Counted from the stretch's first letter, positions 35,114 to 45,714 are shown. The stretch: 64,000 bases of DNA from Methylobacterium sp. FF17 (GCF_025813715.1 NZ_CP107532.1:1736001-1800000); one strand, 5' to 3'. The notes: generated by a model from the sequence alone, not told the origin. Program-made: numbers and translations.

Positions 35114-36637
35114 TCAGAAGTGGCGCCCCAGCACCTCCCGCACCCGCTCCACCATCTCGGCCACCGGGACCGAGAACTGCGCGGGCCGCGCGGCCTTCCA
35201 CTCGGCGTTGCTGGTGATGGCGGCCGCCGCCTTGGCGCCCTCGATCAGGTCCTTGATCTGGACCTCGCCGGCCTCGCGCTCGTTCGAGCCCTGGATGATG
35301 GCGCACGGGCTGCCGCGCCGGTCGGCATACTTCATCTGCGCCTTCATGCCCGAGCCGCCGAGGTAGAGTTCGGCTCGGATGCCGGCCTCCCGCAGGGCCG
35401 AGACGAGGCGCTGGTAATCGGCGATGTTTTCGCGGTCCAGCACGAGGACCACGACGGGGCCGGGCTTGGTGATGCCGTCGAGCAGCGGGCTCTTCACGAG
35501 CTGCAGCGCCGAGAACAGCCGCGAGACGCCGATGGAGAAACCGGTCGCCGGCACCGGCTCGCTGCGGAAACGCCCGACGAGGCCGTCGTAGCGCCCGCCG
35601 CCCGAGACCGAGCCGAAGCGTACGGTCTGCCCGTCCTCGTTGGTGACCGGGAAGGTCAGCTCCGCCTCGTAGACCGGGCCGGTGTAGTATTCGAGCCCGC
35701 GCACCACCGAGGGGTCGATGCGGATGCGCCCGTCATAGCCCGCCGCCGCGAACAGGGCGGCCATCTCGGTGAGCTCGCGCACGCCCTCCAGGCCGATGGT
35801 GCTGCCCGCGAGCGACGTTTCGAAATTCGCCAGCGTGGCGGCATTGTCGGTGGTGGCCGCCTCGGCGCCGGTCCAGCCGGTGAAGGCCAGGACACGCCCG
35901 ATCGCGTCCTCGGCGAGGCCCGCCCCCTTCGTGAAGTCGCCGCTCTCGTCCTTGCGGCCGGTTCCCAGCAACTCGCGCACGCCCGAATCGCCGAGCCGGT
36001 CGAGCTTGTCGATGGCGCGCAGCACGGTCAGGCGCTGGCCGGCCTTGTCGGGACCACTGAGCCCGATCGACTCCATCAGCCCGTCGAGCACCTTCCGGTT
36101 GTTGACCTTGACCACGTACTGGCCGGTGAGCCCGAGCTTCTCGAGCGTGTCGGCCATCAGCATGCAGATCTCGGCATCGGCCGCCACCGAGCCGGCCCCG
36201 ACGATGTCGGCGTCGAACTGCATGAACTGGCGGAAGCGCCCCGGCCCCGGCTTCTCGTTGCGGAAGACGTAGCCCGCCCGAAAACTCCGGTAGGGCTTGG
36301 GGAGCGCGTCGAAGTGCTCGGCCACGTGCCGGGCCAGCGGCGCGGTGAGGTCGTAGCGCAGCGAGAGCCAGGCCTCGTCGTCGTCCTGGAACGAGAACAC
36401 GCCCTCGTTCGGCCGGTCGAGGTCGGGCAGGAACTTGCCCAGCGCCTCGGTGTACTCGACGAAGGGGGTCTCCAACGCCTCGAATCCGTAGAGCTCGAAG
36501 CTCTGCCGGATCGTCTCCAGCATGCGGTGCTGAGCCGCGATCTCGTCCGCGCGCCGGTCGACGAAACCGCGCGGCAGGCGCGGCTTCAGGGTGTCGGCCT
36601 TGCCGGAATCGGCCTTCTTGGAATCGGCCTTGGCCAT
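35114..36637 (-). CDS. hisS: Histidyl-tRNA synthetase
   Basis: A 507-residue class II aminoacyl-tRNA synthetase. Motif 2 is [14 protein letters not shown], the His-specific signatures [14 protein letters not shown] and [10 protein letters not shown] are intact, and the anticodon-binding domain ends the protein. The Lys/Asp/Ser-rich N-terminus ([15 protein letters not shown]) is a non-conserved tail. I chose the ATG at 36635-36637. The true synthetase lies 29 kb from its paralogue hisZ; in several Hyphomicrobiales the two are adjacent. Confidence 0.96.
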   Translation of the reverse strand: MAKADSKKADSGKADTLKPRLPRGFVDRRADEIAAQHRMLETIRQSFELYGFEALETPFVEYTEALGKFLPDLDRPNEGVFSFQDDDEAWLSLRYDLTAPLARHVAEHFDALPKPYRSFRAGYVFRNEKPGPGRFRQFMQFDADIVGAGSVAADAEICMLMADTLEKLGLTGQYVVKVNNRKVLDGLMESIGLSGPDKAGQRLTVLRAIDKLDRLGDSGVRELLGTGRKDESGDFTKGAGLAEDAIGRVLAFTGWTGAEAATTDNAATLANFETSLAGSTIGLEGVRELTEMAALFAAAGYDGRIRIDPSVVRGLEYYTGPVYEAELTFPVTNEDGQTVRFGSVSGGGRYDGLVGRFRSEPVPATGFSIGVSRLFSALQLVKSPLLDGITKPGPVVVLVLDRENIADYQRLVSALREAGIRAELYLGGSGMKAQMKYADRRGSPCAIIQGSNEREAGEVQIKDLIEGAKAAAAITSNAEWKAARPAQFSVPVAEMVERVREVLGRHF

Positions 36638-36735
36638 GGGATGCGTGTCCGTCGGAACTGTTCGGGGTTCCGGGGGCTCTATCGCGGGCAACGGGGGGCG
36701 GCAAGCGCCGGAGCCGGCGTCCGGGACGGCGCGGC

Positions 36736-37239
36736 TCAGAGCTTCAGCACCAGCAGCGCCGCGAGGCCGAGGAGCGCCAGCGGGATCTGCACCGGGCGCA
36801 GGCGCGCGAAGTACAGGGGCGCCTCGCCGCGCCGGGCCGCGATCGGATCGAGGATCGCGATCGCCGCGAAGCCGAGGAGGAGCAGGCTCAGCGCGGCCAC
36901 GGTCCGGTCGGTCACGGCGAGCACCAGGGCCGCGAAGCCGAGGCTGAACAGGCCGATCATGGTGGCGACCTGGCTCAGCCTCGCCCCGCCCTCGGTGCGG
37001 AAGCTCAGGCCCCGGCGGACCCCGGACAGGAACAGCAGGATGGCGCAGCCCCACAGGAGGGTCAGGGTCAGGGCCGCGTCCCCCCACGCTTCACCCCGCC
37101 AGCCCCACGCGGCGGCGGCGCCGGCGAGGAAGGGCAGCATCGGCCCGTAGCCGAACACGATGCTGAGCCAGGGCACGCGGCGCGGCTCGGTGACGTGAAG
37201 CGTGCGGCCGTCGGGGTGGTCATCCATGGGGGCGGTCAT
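36736..37239 (-). CDS. DUF3429 integral membrane protein
   Basis: A 167-residue protein with about five hydrophobic helices and the [23 protein letters not shown] opening typical of DUF3429. The family function is unknown. The start codon region is duplicated: a 16-bp block containing ATGACCGCCCC is present twice, and the upstream copy makes an 11-codon reading frame that ends in the gene start. I chose the ATG at 37237-37239, with 37227 (codon 5) also possible. Confidence 0.8.
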   Translation of the reverse strand: MTAPMDDHPDGRTLHVTEPRRVPWLSIVFGYGPMLPFLAGAAAAWGWRGEAWGDAALTLTLLWGCAILLFLSGVRRGLSFRTEGGARLSQVATMIGLFSLGFAALVLAVTDRTVAALSLLLLGFAAIAILDPIAARRGEAPLYFARLRPVQIPLALLGLAALLVLKL

Positions 37240-37256
37240 TCATGGGGGCGGTCATT
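37225..37256. repeat. 16-bp direct repeat over the DUF3429 gene start
   Basis: CATGGGGGCGGTCATT occurs twice back to back (37225-37240 and 37241-37256). On the minus strand this doubles the start ATG. The distal ATG opens an 11-codon frame ([11 protein letters not shown]) whose TGA lies inside the annotated gene, a possible small upstream ORF. Confidence 0.85.
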
Positions 37257-37344
37257 CGTGCGCGTGCGGTCCTCGGTCGGTCCCCGCCAACCCCGGCGCC
37301 GCGGCCCTGTTCCGGAGGTCCGCGCGCTCCGGCCGCGTTCGGGC

Positions 37345-38592
37345 TCAGGACGTGGAGGCCGGACCCGGCGCGCCATCGGGTTCGTCCCCAGGGTCCCGGG
37401 GCTGCCGGCCCCTTCCCTCGGCGGTGGTGTCGAGCCAGAGGACCAGTGCGAGGGCGAGGAGCGCGGGAGCGCCGAGCGCGAGGAAGGCGCCGCTCCAGCC
37501 GAGCCAGGATTGGGCGAGGCCGCCATACCAGGCCGAGAGCGCGCCGCCGATGCCCTGGATGGCGTTGAGCGAGCCCAGAGCCGTCTGGGTGCGGCCGGAG
37601 CCCCAGGTCAGGTCGGCGACCACCACCGGCACGGCGACGCCAATGATGCCGGAGGCGACCCCGTCGAGGATTTCGGCCGAGATCAGCCAGAGGGGATCGT
37701 CGATGAAGGCCGAGAGCAGGGCGCGGACGGGCAGCACCGCGCAGGCGGCGATGAGGAGCTGGCGCCGGCCGCGCCGGTCGGCGAGCGACCCGGCGAACAG
37801 GGCCACGGGGATCATCACGAGCTGCGCCACCATGACGTAGCGGGCGGTCCAGCTCGTGGCGTCGGCGGCGGTGGCCACCAGCTTCTGGCCGAGCAGCGAG
37901 AGCATGCCGCCGTTGCCGAGGTTGAACAGGGCCAGCGCCACGGCGAGCACGAGGAGCTTGCGGTTGGCGACGATGCTGCGCAGGCCGGCACGCGCGGGCT
38001 TGTCGTCCGAATCCTCCTGCCAGCCGAGCGCCCGGCGCTCGCTGTAGCAGTGCCCCGGCGTCGTGAGCGCGGCGAGGATGGCCAGCACCGCCATGCCGCC
38101 GAGCACCCAGAAGGCGATGGCCGGGCCGAACGCGCCGGTGCCGAGGCTGATGCCGCCGGCGGCCAGCAGGATGCCGAAATGGTTGAAGGCCTGGTTGCGG
38201 CCCTGCTGCTTCGGGAAGCGGTCCTTGCCGACGATGCCGAGGGTGAGCGCCGTCACGGCCGGCAGGAGCAGCGTGCCCCCCGCCGCCGCCAGCATCTGCG
38301 CGGCGAAGACGGGCACGACCCCCCGGGCGGGGAGCAGCAGCAGCGTGCCGCACAGGATCGCCCCGCAGGCCAGGGCGATGAGGAGCCGGGGCCGGCCGAG
38401 CCGGTCCACCAGGGCACCGAAGGGCCCGCTGAGCAGGAGGGAGCCGACGCCCACCAGGGTGGTGACGAAGCCGATGCGGGCCGGGCTCCAGGCGGCGGCC
38501 TCGGCGAGCCAGGTGCCGAGGAAGGGGCCGAGCCCACCCTGGATGTCGCCCGTGAAGACGTTGATCAGGGCGAGGTGATGGGTGGCGAGCAT
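37345..38592 (-). CDS. Major facilitator superfamily transporter
   Basis: A 415-residue protein with about 12 hydrophobic segments. The MFS loop 2-3 motif is GPFGALVDRLGRPRLL and a second GSLADRRGRRQLL lies in the C-terminal half. The substrate is unknown. I start at the ATG 38590-38592 (MLATHHLALINVFTGDIQGG), because longer versions rely on a TTG and read through a 21-bp imperfect tandem repeat. The C-terminal 25 residues are hydrophilic. Confidence 0.82.
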   Translation of the reverse strand: MLATHHLALINVFTGDIQGGLGPFLGTWLAEAAAWSPARIGFVTTLVGVGSLLLSGPFGALVDRLGRPRLLIALACGAILCGTLLLLPARGVVPVFAAQMLAAAGGTLLLPAVTALTLGIVGKDRFPKQQGRNQAFNHFGILLAAGGISLGTGAFGPAIAFWVLGGMAVLAILAALTTPGHCYSERRALGWQEDSDDKPARAGLRSIVANRKLLVLAVALALFNLGNGGMLSLLGQKLVATAADATSWTARYVMVAQLVMIPVALFAGSLADRRGRRQLLIAACAVLPVRALLSAFIDDPLWLISAEILDGVASGIIGVAVPVVVADLTWGSGRTQTALGSLNAIQGIGGALSAWYGGLAQSWLGWSGAFLALGAPALLALALVLWLDTTAEGRGRQPRDPGDEPDGAPGPASTS

Positions 38593-38805
38593 GCAAACCT
38601 GGGGCTGGAGCGGTCCGCCAGCCAAGAACGCGCTCTCGCCGAACAAGAACGGGTTCTCGCCGAGCCGGACCGGGAGCCTCTAACGGCCAAGCCTCGGTTT
38701 TCGATCCCGGGACGGAACGGGCTCGCCCCATGCCGCCCGCCCCGCCGGGAGGGACGCGCCGCACGGGGACGGCGCGTCACGCGCGGGGCGCGGGCGGAGG
38801 TTGCC

Positions 38806-39315
38806 TCAGGAGGCGAGCGGGCCGGTCGCGCCCTGGGCCTCGGCTTCCATCGCCTTCTGGCGGTAGAGGCCGACGAAGTCGATCGGGTCGATGTAGAGGG
38901 GCGGGAAGCCGCCGTTGCGCACGGCTTCGGCGACGATCTGGCGCGCGAAGGGGAAGAGCAGGCGCGGGCACTCGATCATCACCGCCGGGTGAAGCTGGTC
39001 CTGCGGGATGTTGCGCATGCGGAAGATGCCCGCATAGGTCAGTTCGAAGGCGAACAGCACCTCGCCGTTGATCTTGGCGTCGCCTTCCAGGGTCAGCTCG
39101 ACCTCGAAATCGACGTCGGCGATCTGCCGGGCGTTCACGTTGACCTGGATGGCGATCTGCGGGCCGGTCTCCTGCGGCTGCAGCGAGCGCGGCGCGTTCG
39201 GATTCTCGAAGGAGAGGTCCTTGGTGTACTGCGCGAGCGCGTTGATCGTCGGGGTTCCGTCGTCGGGCTGCGCCGTGGCGCCACCGTTGCCGTTCGGTGC
39301 CGGAGTGTCGGCCAT
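38806..39315 (-). CDS. secB: SecB protein-export chaperone
   Basis: A 169-residue cytosolic chaperone that keeps preproteins unfolded and hands them to SecA. The core [19 protein letters not shown]..., [41 protein letters not shown] and [13 protein letters not shown] blocks are diagnostic. The N-terminal 20 residues are a Gly/Asn/Asp-rich tail. It is divergent from the Tim44-like gene across a 480-bp gap. Confidence 0.96.
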   Translation of the reverse strand: MADTPAPNGNGGATAQPDDGTPTINALAQYTKDLSFENPNAPRSLQPQETGPQIAIQVNVNARQIADVDFEVELTLEGDAKINGEVLFAFELTYAGIFRMRNIPQDQLHPAVMIECPRLLFPFARQIVAEAVRNGGFPPLYIDPIDFVGLYRQKAMEAEAQGATGPLAS

Positions 39316-39795
39316 GGCGTTCTGTCCTCTCGCTGGGTCTTCGGGCGCCGGAGGAGCGATGCCGTGCCTGAACGGTGGCTCGGCTCCGACAGCGCGTCCG
39401 GGCCGGTCGCGCGAGCCGCGACGATGCGACCGCCCGGCCGACGCGCAAGCGCGCTATCATGCCCGTCCGGGCGGAACAAGCAGAGGTGTGCGGCGGCCCG
39501 GGACGTCCCCGACCGGTGGGCGCCTGCCTGGAACCCGCGCGCGAAATGCCCCATATCCTTTTCGCGACCCGAAGAATTCCCGATCTGAGGACTTCTCCAC
39601 GCGAGGACATCAAGCCATCCCGCCCTTGCCCTCACGACGAACCGGCTCGATCCTTCAGCGGCTCTCCGTTAAAGCGCGGGAAGATCGAGCGTCTCGGCCG
39701 GATGGTCCGGTCGGGTCTCCCGGGCAGGCGGTTCGGCCGGGTTTCGGGACCCCTTGGAACACCATATTCGTGCGACGGCCACGATCGGATCAGTG
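39316..39795. promoter_or_regulatory. Divergent intergenic region secB / Tim44-like gene
   Basis: 480 bp with no gene I can support: open frames here are long only because of GC content and show no family resemblance. It should hold the promoters for secB (left) and the Tim44-like gene (right). The stretch from about 39545 to 39640 (CCATATCCTTTTCGCG ... GAATTCCC) is locally AT-richer. No palindromic operator stands out. Confidence 0.4.
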
Positions 39796-40527
39796 ATGCA
39801 GGACTCCTTCGACTTGACGACCCTGATCTTCCTCGCGCTGGCGGTCTTCGTCATCTGGCGGCTTCGCTCGGTCCTGGGCCAGAAGACCGGCGCGGAGCGC
39901 TCGCCCTTCAAGCCGGCGGACCGCAGCCGCACGGACTCGCCCACCGCGCGCGGGGACGGCGACAACGTGGTGCGCCTGCCCGGCAGCGACCGGGCCCAGG
40001 CCCCGGCCGAGCGCGGCCAGACGGCGGTCAAGACCGAGGTGCGGGACTGGCGCGGCATCGCCGAACCCGGCTCGGCCATCGCCCAGGGCCTCGAATCCGT
40101 GGTGCAGGTGGAGTCGAACTTCGATCCCCGCGCCTTCGTGGAGGGTGCCAAGAGCGCCTACGAGGCGATCGTGATCGCCTTCGCCAAGGGGGACCGCAAG
40201 ACCCTGCGCAGCCTGCTCTCCCGCGAGGTCTGCGAGGGCTTCGAGCGGGAGATCGACGCCCGCGAGGCCCGGCGCGAGACCGTGGAGACCACCTTCGTCT
40301 CCCTGGACAAGGCCGAGATCGTCGCCGTGGACGTGAAGAACCGCGTCGCGCAGATCACCGTGCGCTTCCTGTCGCACCTCATCACCGCCACCCGCAACGC
40401 GCAGGGCGAGGTCACGGATGGCAGCGCCGAGGCCGTCGTGGAGGTGCCCGATGTCTGGACCTTCGCGCGGACGCTGGGCACCCGCGACCCGAACTGGCAG
40501 CTCGTGGCCACCGAGGCCGGCGCCTGA
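39796..40527 (+). CDS. Tim44/TimA-family membrane-associated protein
   Basis: A 243-residue protein with a single N-terminal hydrophobic segment (LTTLIFLALAVFVIWRLRSVLG), a polar linker and a C-terminal Tim44-like domain (about residues 100-240: FVEGAKSAYEAIVIAFAKGDRKTLRSLLSREVCEGFEREIDAR). Bacterial homologues (TimA) are the likely ancestors of mitochondrial Tim44. The function in bacteria is not firmly established. The gene opens a run with mltA and smr, and faces secB. ATG 39796 is preceded by an in-frame GTG (39793). Confidence 0.88.
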   Translation: MQDSFDLTTLIFLALAVFVIWRLRSVLGQKTGAERSPFKPADRSRTDSPTARGDGDNVVRLPGSDRAQAPAERGQTAVKTEVRDWRGIAEPGSAIAQGLESVVQVESNFDPRAFVEGAKSAYEAIVIAFAKGDRKTLRSLLSREVCEGFEREIDAREARRETVETTFVSLDKAEIVAVDVKNRVAQITVRFLSHLITATRNAQGEVTDGSAEAVVEVPDVWTFARTLGTRDPNWQLVATEAGA

Positions 40528-40561
40528 GCCCGAGACACGCTCTCGCGAGACACGTCCCCGC

Positions 40562-41767
40562 GTGACATTCCCCCTGCGCGCGGCCGTCACGGCCGCCCTC
40601 GTTGCCATAAGCCTCCCGATCCCCGGCTCGGCCGCCCCCGCGGCCGGGCCGTTTCGCGTCGGCGACGCCGTGCTGGAGCCGGTGGACCCCGCGACCCTGC
40701 CGGGCTTTCCCGGCGCGGACCCGGCCGCGTCCCTCGCGGCCTTCCGCCGGACCTGCCTCGCCGCGACGCCCGCGGCCCAGCCCGCCACGGTCACGGGATC
40801 GGCCACCGATCTCGCCGCCGCCTGCGCCCGGGCCGCCGCCACCCCCGAGGCTGAGGCGGCGCGCTTCTTCACGGACGCCTTCGGCGCCTACCGCATCGTC
40901 CGCCCCGCCCTCGACGGGGCCCCGGAACGCCGCACCGGCTTCCTCACGGGGTATTTCGAGCCGGAACTCACCGGCTCGCCCGGTCCGGCCCCCGGCTTCA
41001 GCGCCGCCGTGCTCGCCCGGCCCGACGATCTCGTCAGCCTGGAACCCGGCGAGACGCGACCCGGCCTCGACCCCACCTTGCGCGCCGCGCGCCGGGTCGG
41101 CGACGCCTTCGAGGCCTATCCCGACCGGGCGGCCATCGAGGACGGGGCCCTCGGCGCGCGGGCCCGTCCCCTCCTCTACCTGCGCGACGCCGTCGACCTG
41201 TTCGTGCTCCAGGTGCAGGGATCCGGCCGGGTCCGCCTCCCCGACGGGCGCTCGGTGCGCGTGCTCTATGACGGGCGCAACGGCCGCCCCTACACCTCCA
41301 TCGGCAAGCTCATCGTCTCGGAAGGCCACCTCCCCCTCGAGGGGCTCACCCTGGCGCGCTGGACCGGCTGGCTGCGGGCGAACCCCGAGCCGGCACGCCG
41401 CCTGATGCGGGCCAACGCCTCGTACATCTTCTTCCGGCTGGCCGAGATCACCGATCCCGCCCTCGGGCCGCCGGGTGCCGCCGGCGTGCCCCTCGCGCCG
41501 GGCCGGAACCTCGCGGTCGACGCCACCCTGTGGCGCTACGGGCTGCCCTTCTGGCTCGACGGACGGATCGCGGGCGATCCCGCCCCGGGCCGCCTCGTGG
41601 TGGCGGCCGATACCGGATCCGCCATCGTCGGACCGGCGCGCGGCGACCTCTACGTCGGCACCGGCGCGGAGGCCGGCATCCGGGCCGGGAACCTGCGCGA
41701 TGCGGTGGGCTTCATCGTCCTGCTGCCGAAACCCGTGGCCGCGCCCGAGGCCCCGTCCACGCCATGA
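40562..41767 (+). CDS. mltA: Membrane-bound lytic murein transglycosylase A
   Basis: A 401-residue periplasmic enzyme that cleaves the MurNAc-GlcNAc bond with formation of anhydro-MurNAc. The GTG start gives a signal peptide (VTFPLRAAVTAALVAISLPIPGSAAPA). The MltA domain has FLTGYFEPELTGS and YLRDAVDLFVLQVQGSGRVRLPDG, and the C-terminal 3D domain has VVAADTGSAIVGPARGDLYVGTG with its Asp pair. The 3' end overlaps the Smr gene start by 4 bases. Confidence 0.93.
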   Translation: MTFPLRAAVTAALVAISLPIPGSAAPAAGPFRVGDAVLEPVDPATLPGFPGADPAASLAAFRRTCLAATPAAQPATVTGSATDLAAACARAAATPEAEAARFFTDAFGAYRIVRPALDGAPERRTGFLTGYFEPELTGSPGPAPGFSAAVLARPDDLVSLEPGETRPGLDPTLRAARRVGDAFEAYPDRAAIEDGALGARARPLLYLRDAVDLFVLQVQGSGRVRLPDGRSVRVLYDGRNGRPYTSIGKLIVSEGHLPLEGLTLARWTGWLRANPEPARRLMRANASYIFFRLAEITDPALGPPGAAGVPLAPGRNLAVDATLWRYGLPFWLDGRIAGDPAPGRLVVAADTGSAIVGPARGDLYVGTGAEAGIRAGNLRDAVGFIVLLPKPVAAPEAPSTP

Positions 41768-42393
41768 AGACACCGCGACGCCCACGCGGCCTCTCCGGGG
41801 AGGATGCCTATCTCTGGGGAGAGATCGCCCGCCTGATCGTGCCCCTGCGCGGGCGCGCCGCCGCCCGCACCCAGGTGCCGGCCCCCGCCGCCGGAACCGC
41901 GGCGGCGCCGAAGGCCGGTCCGGGTCCCGCCCCGAAGGTGCCCCCGCCCCCCGGCCCGCCCAAACCAATGCCGAAGACGCTCGCCAAGCGCGCCGCACTG
42001 AAACCGGGCCCCGCCCCGGTGGCGCCGGTGCCGGCCCCCCCTCCCCCGGCGGCGCCGGGCCTGGAGCGACGCGTCCGTCTCGCCCTGCGCCGGGGCGCGC
42101 TGCGGGTCGATGCCCGCATCGACCTCCACGGGATGTACCAGGCCGAGGCGCACGGCGCGCTGATGGGCTTCCTGATGCGGGCCCGCGCCGCCGGGCACAC
42201 CCATGTCCTCGTCGTCACCGGGAAGGGCGGACCGACCTACGACGAGGCCTTCTCCGAGCGCGGCGTGCTCCGGCGCAGCGTCCCGCACTGGCTGCGGGCG
42301 CCGGAACTGCGCAACGTCGTGCTCGGCTTCGAGGAGGCGGCCCGCCACCATGGCGGGGCGGGCGCGCTCTATGTGCGTCTACGCCGCCGGTGA
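41764..42393 (+). CDS. Smr-domain protein
   Basis: A 209-residue protein. Residues 35-100 are a Pro/Ala-rich linker; the C-terminal Smr domain (residues 118-209) has DLHGMYQAEAHGALMGFLMRARAAGHTHVLVVTGKG, the family's DLHG and TGKG motifs. Smr domains are nucleic-acid endonucleases or binding modules related to the MutS2 C-terminus. The ATG overlaps the mltA stop (ATGA), giving coupled translation. Function beyond the domain is unknown. Confidence 0.88.
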   Translation: MKTPRRPRGLSGEDAYLWGEIARLIVPLRGRAAARTQVPAPAAGTAAAPKAGPGPAPKVPPPPGPPKPMPKTLAKRAALKPGPAPVAPVPAPPPPAAPGLERRVRLALRRGALRVDARIDLHGMYQAEAHGALMGFLMRARAAGHTHVLVVTGKGGPTYDEAFSERGVLRRSVPHWLRAPELRNVVLGFEEAARHHGGAGALYVRLRRR

Positions 42394-42489
42394 TCCAGCT
42401 TGACGCGGGAGGGCGCTTGCGAAAGCCGGCGAAACGCGCTAGCGGTGAGGTCTCTCCTCGTTACGCCGTTCTGCATCCGTGAGCCCAGA

Positions 42490-42521
42490 GGCTCCGCAAA
42501 GACGATGCGCGGAGCCGTTTT
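42490..42521 (+). terminator. Terminator-like hairpin in the rho leader
   Basis: GGCTCCGC (42490-42497) pairs with GCGGAGCC (42509-42516) and is followed by G-TTTT, about 150 bases before the rho start. It could end the Tim44-mltA-smr transcript or act as an attenuator in the rho leader, as rho autoregulates in E. coli. Role inferred. Confidence 0.5.
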
Positions 42522-42669
42522 CCCCGAAGACGGTTCGACTGACAGGCGCCGCAAAGGCGCCCGGCGATCATATCCCCCGACGACCGATTTCTTGAATTCT
42601 ACTTTCCACGACCGCGAAAACTCAGACGCTCTGCCCCGCCTCGCCCTCCCCGCCGGTTCTGAATCTCCC

Positions 42670-44010
42670 ATGACGTCACAGTACGATGCCCTTCCCGTGG
42701 ACGAGTCGGCCGAGGGCGGAATCGTCGCCGCCGACCTTGATGCCGTGCGCGAGGTCAAGCTCCAGGACCTCAAGTCCAAGACGCCGACCGACCTGATCGC
42801 CTTCGCCGAGGAGGTCGAGGTCGAGAACGCCTCGACCATGCGCAAGCAGGAACTGATGTTCGCCATCCTGAAGCAGCTCGCTGCCAAGGAAGTCGAGATC
42901 ATCGGCGCCGGCACCGTCGAGGTCCTGCAGGACGGCTTCGGCTTCCTGCGCTCCTCCGATTCGAACTACCTGCCGGGCCCGGACGACATCTACATCTCGC
43001 CGACGCAGATCCGCCGCTTCGGCCTGCGCACCGGCGATACCGTCGAGGGCCCCATCCGGGGACCGAAGGACGGCGAGCGCTACTTCGCCCTGCTCAAGGT
43101 GAACACGATCAACTTCGAGAACCCGGAGAAGATCAAGCACAAGGTTCACTTCGACAACCTGACGCCGCTGTTCCCGACGCAGCGCTTCAAGCTCGAGCTC
43201 GACAATCCGCCGAAAAAGGATTTTTCGCCCCGGATCATCGATATCGTCGCCCCCATCGGCAAGGGCCAGCGCGCCCTGATCGTGGCGCCGCCGCGCACGG
43301 GTAAGACCGTACTGATGCAGAACATCGCCCAGTCGATCACCATCAACCACCCGGAATGCTACCTCATCGTGCTGCTCATCGACGAGCGCCCCGAGGAAGT
43401 GACCGACATGATCCGCTCGGTGAAGGGCGAGGTCATCGCCTCCACCTTCGACGAGCCGGCTACCCGCCACGTCCAGGTCGCCGAGATGGTGATCGAGAAG
43501 GCCAAGCGCCTCGTGGAGCATGGCCGCGACGTGGTCATCCTGCTCGACTCGATCACCCGCCTCGGCCGCGCCTACAACACGGTGGTGCCGTCGTCCGGCA
43601 AGGTGCTGACGGGCGGTGTCGACGCCAACGCGCTGCAGCGCCCGAAGCGCTTCTTCGGTGCCGCCCGCAACATCGAGGAGGGCGGCTCGCTCTCGATCAT
43701 CGCCACCGCGCTCATCGATACGGGCTCGCGCATGGACGAGGTGATCTTCGAGGAGTTCAAGGGCACCGGTAACTCGGAAATCATCCTGGACCGCAAGGTT
43801 TCGGACAAGCGCATCTTTCCGGCCATCGACATCACCCGCTCCGGAACCCGCAAGGAAGAGCTGCTGGTGCCGCCGGATTCCCTCAAGAAGACCTATGTGC
43901 TCCGCCGCATCCTCAACCCGATGGGCGTCACCGACGCCATCGAGTTCCTCATGGACAAGCTGCGCCAGACCAAGAGCAACAACGACTTCTTCGATTCGAT
44001 GAACACCTGA
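42670..44010 (+). CDS. rho: Transcription termination factor Rho
   Basis: A 446-residue hexameric RNA-dependent ATPase that ends transcription. The N-terminal Rho_N and cold-shock RNA-binding parts ([27 protein letters not shown]) precede the P-loop [13 protein letters not shown], Walker [17 protein letters not shown] and the Q/R loops ([30 protein letters not shown]). Full length and intact. The 276-bp leader carries a hairpin (42490). It opens the conserved rho-mnmE-mnmG-rsmG-parAB series. Confidence 0.98.
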   Translation: MTSQYDALPVDESAEGGIVAADLDAVREVKLQDLKSKTPTDLIAFAEEVEVENASTMRKQELMFAILKQLAAKEVEIIGAGTVEVLQDGFGFLRSSDSNYLPGPDDIYISPTQIRRFGLRTGDTVEGPIRGPKDGERYFALLKVNTINFENPEKIKHKVHFDNLTPLFPTQRFKLELDNPPKKDFSPRIIDIVAPIGKGQRALIVAPPRTGKTVLMQNIAQSITINHPECYLIVLLIDERPEEVTDMIRSVKGEVIASTFDEPATRHVQVAEMVIEKAKRLVEHGRDVVILLDSITRLGRAYNTVVPSSGKVLTGGVDANALQRPKRFFGAARNIEEGGSLSIIATALIDTGSRMDEVIFEEFKGTGNSEIILDRKVSDKRIFPAIDITRSGTRKEELLVPPDSLKKTYVLRRILNPMGVTDAIEFLMDKLRQTKSNNDFFDSMNT

Positions 44011-44280
44011 GACCGGATCCGCTCGGTCGAAGCGGACGCTGTTCCGTCAGGCCCGAGCGACGTTTCGGTGAAGTTTCGATTGGGGTTGCGTTCGGTGGCG
44101 ATGCGGGCAACGGCTCGTGTCGCCACTCTCGTTTCGAGCGTGGGTCCATCACGTCGCGGGCTCGGCTCGAACGCCCATCGGGCACGCTCGCAACTATCTA
44201 TTTTCCAAGAATAATAAAATAATTCGCCGGCTTAACAAGGCGCGGGGCCGTGCGTCAGGACCTCTCTCGGAGCCGATCGG

Positions 44281-45627
44281 ATGTCGAACGCGAGTACCAT
44301 CTACGCGCCGGCCACCGGCTTCGGGCGCGCCGCCATCAGCGTGATCCGGATCAGTGGACCGGCATCGGCGGATGTGCTCGGACGCCTGACGGGTGCCCTC
44401 CCCCCACCGCGTCGCCTGTCCCTGCGGACCTTGCGAAACACGGACGGCGATGTGCTGGATCAGGCCCTGGTCGCCTGGATGCCCGGCCCTGGAACGGTCA
44501 CGGGCGAGGACATGGCGGAGCTTCATCTCCATGGCGGCCTGGCCGTGCGCAGCGCCGTTCTCGGGGCGCTCGCAACCGTGCCCGGCTGCGAGCCCGCGCA
44601 ACCCGGCGCCTTCACCCGTCGCGCCTTCCTGAACGGCCGCCTCGATCTCACGGAGGCGGAGGGCATTGCCGACCTGATCGATGCCGAGACCGAGGCGCAA
44701 CGGCGCCAAGCCCTGCGCCAGCTCGACGGCGCTCTCGGGCGCCAGGTCGCCGATTGGCGCACGCGGCTCATCGATCTGCTGGCCGGGGTCGAAGCGGCCC
44801 TCGACTTTTCCGACGAGGGCGATGTGGACGAGGCGGCCCTCGACGCAGCCCTGACCGCGAAGGCCGCTCTCCTGCGGGATGAGATCGCCCGCACCCTGGC
44901 GGATGGGCGGCGCGGCGAGCGCCTGCGCGAAGGGTTCGTGGTGGTGCTGGCGGGCGCCCCGAACGCCGGGAAGTCCACCCTGCTCAACGCCCTGTCCCGT
45001 CGCGATGCGGCAATCGTCTCGGCGATCCCAGGGACGACCCGGGACGTCATCGAGGTCCGCTGCGATCTCGGTGGGCTACCCGTCATCCTCGTCGATACGG
45101 CTGGCTTGCGGGACGCCGGCGATCCGATCGAGGCGGAGGGCATTCGGCGCACGCGCGTCCGCATGGAACAGGCCGATCTGATCCTGTTGCTGCGTGCGCC
45201 GGATGAGGCGGGAAACGCGGCCTCGCACACGGACGAGACTGATCTGCACGTGCCGGCGGGGGTGCCGACACTCACGATCCGGACGAAGCAGGATGTCGTC
45301 GCCTCAGGCGCGGAGGCCGAGGATCAGACCGCACTGCGGATCTCGGCACTGACCGGTCTCGGGCTCGATCGCCTTCTCGGCCGCATCGAGGCACAGGCGG
45401 CCGAAGCGGTCGGGGGCGGGAGCGCACTGATCACCCGGGAGCGGCATCGCCTCGGTCTGGCCCGGTGCCGCGATCACCTCGACCGCCTGCTCGCGGGAAG
45501 CGCCTTGCCAGAGCTCGCGGCCGAGGATCTTCGCCTCGCGGTGCGTGCACTCGGCGAGGTCGCCGGCATGGTCGGTGTCGAGGAATTGCTGGATCGCTTG
45601 TTCTCGGGCTTCTGCATCGGCAAATGA
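44281..45627 (+). CDS. mnmE: tRNA modification GTPase MnmE
   Basis: A 448-residue GTPase that with MnmG installs the cmnm5 group on wobble U34. The N-terminal tetrahydrofolate-binding domain leads, followed by G1 GAPNAGKST (225-233), G2 TTRD, G3 DTAG; the G4 motif reads TKQD in place of NKxD, with a Thr substituted for the base-contacting Asn. The C-terminal FCIGK (C-x-G-K) is conserved. The 270-bp leader contains an AT-rich stretch (about 44198-44232) likely holding the promoter. Confidence 0.96.
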   Translation: MSNASTIYAPATGFGRAAISVIRISGPASADVLGRLTGALPPPRRLSLRTLRNTDGDVLDQALVAWMPGPGTVTGEDMAELHLHGGLAVRSAVLGALATVPGCEPAQPGAFTRRAFLNGRLDLTEAEGIADLIDAETEAQRRQALRQLDGALGRQVADWRTRLIDLLAGVEAALDFSDEGDVDEAALDAALTAKAALLRDEIARTLADGRRGERLREGFVVVLAGAPNAGKSTLLNALSRRDAAIVSAIPGTTRDVIEVRCDLGGLPVILVDTAGLRDAGDPIEAEGIRRTRVRMEQADLILLLRAPDEAGNAASHTDETDLHVPAGVPTLTIRTKQDVVASGAEAEDQTALRISALTGLGLDRLLGRIEAQAAEAVGGGSALITRERHRLGLARCRDHLDRLLAGSALPELAAEDLRLAVRALGEVAGMVGVEELLDRLFSGFCIGK

Positions 45628-45714
45628 TCCGACGGGGCGGGTCGATAGCCGGACGTCTCGGCAGCGCAGTCCTGACGGCAGGAAGGCTGTGTTGCCGGCA
45701 CCGCACAAGCGTCT

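Noticed and set aside
38593..38764. N-terminal extension of the MFS gene from TTG or further upstream
   Set aside because: The extension reads through an imperfect 21-bp tandem repeat and lacks an ATG or GTG with a ribosome site; the MFS fold starts normally from 38592.
44281..45627. MnmE as a defective GTPase because of TKQD in place of NKxD
   Set aside because: Asn-to-Thr at this position is tolerated in translation-factor-class GTPases, and all other G motifs and the C-terminal C-x-G-K are intact.
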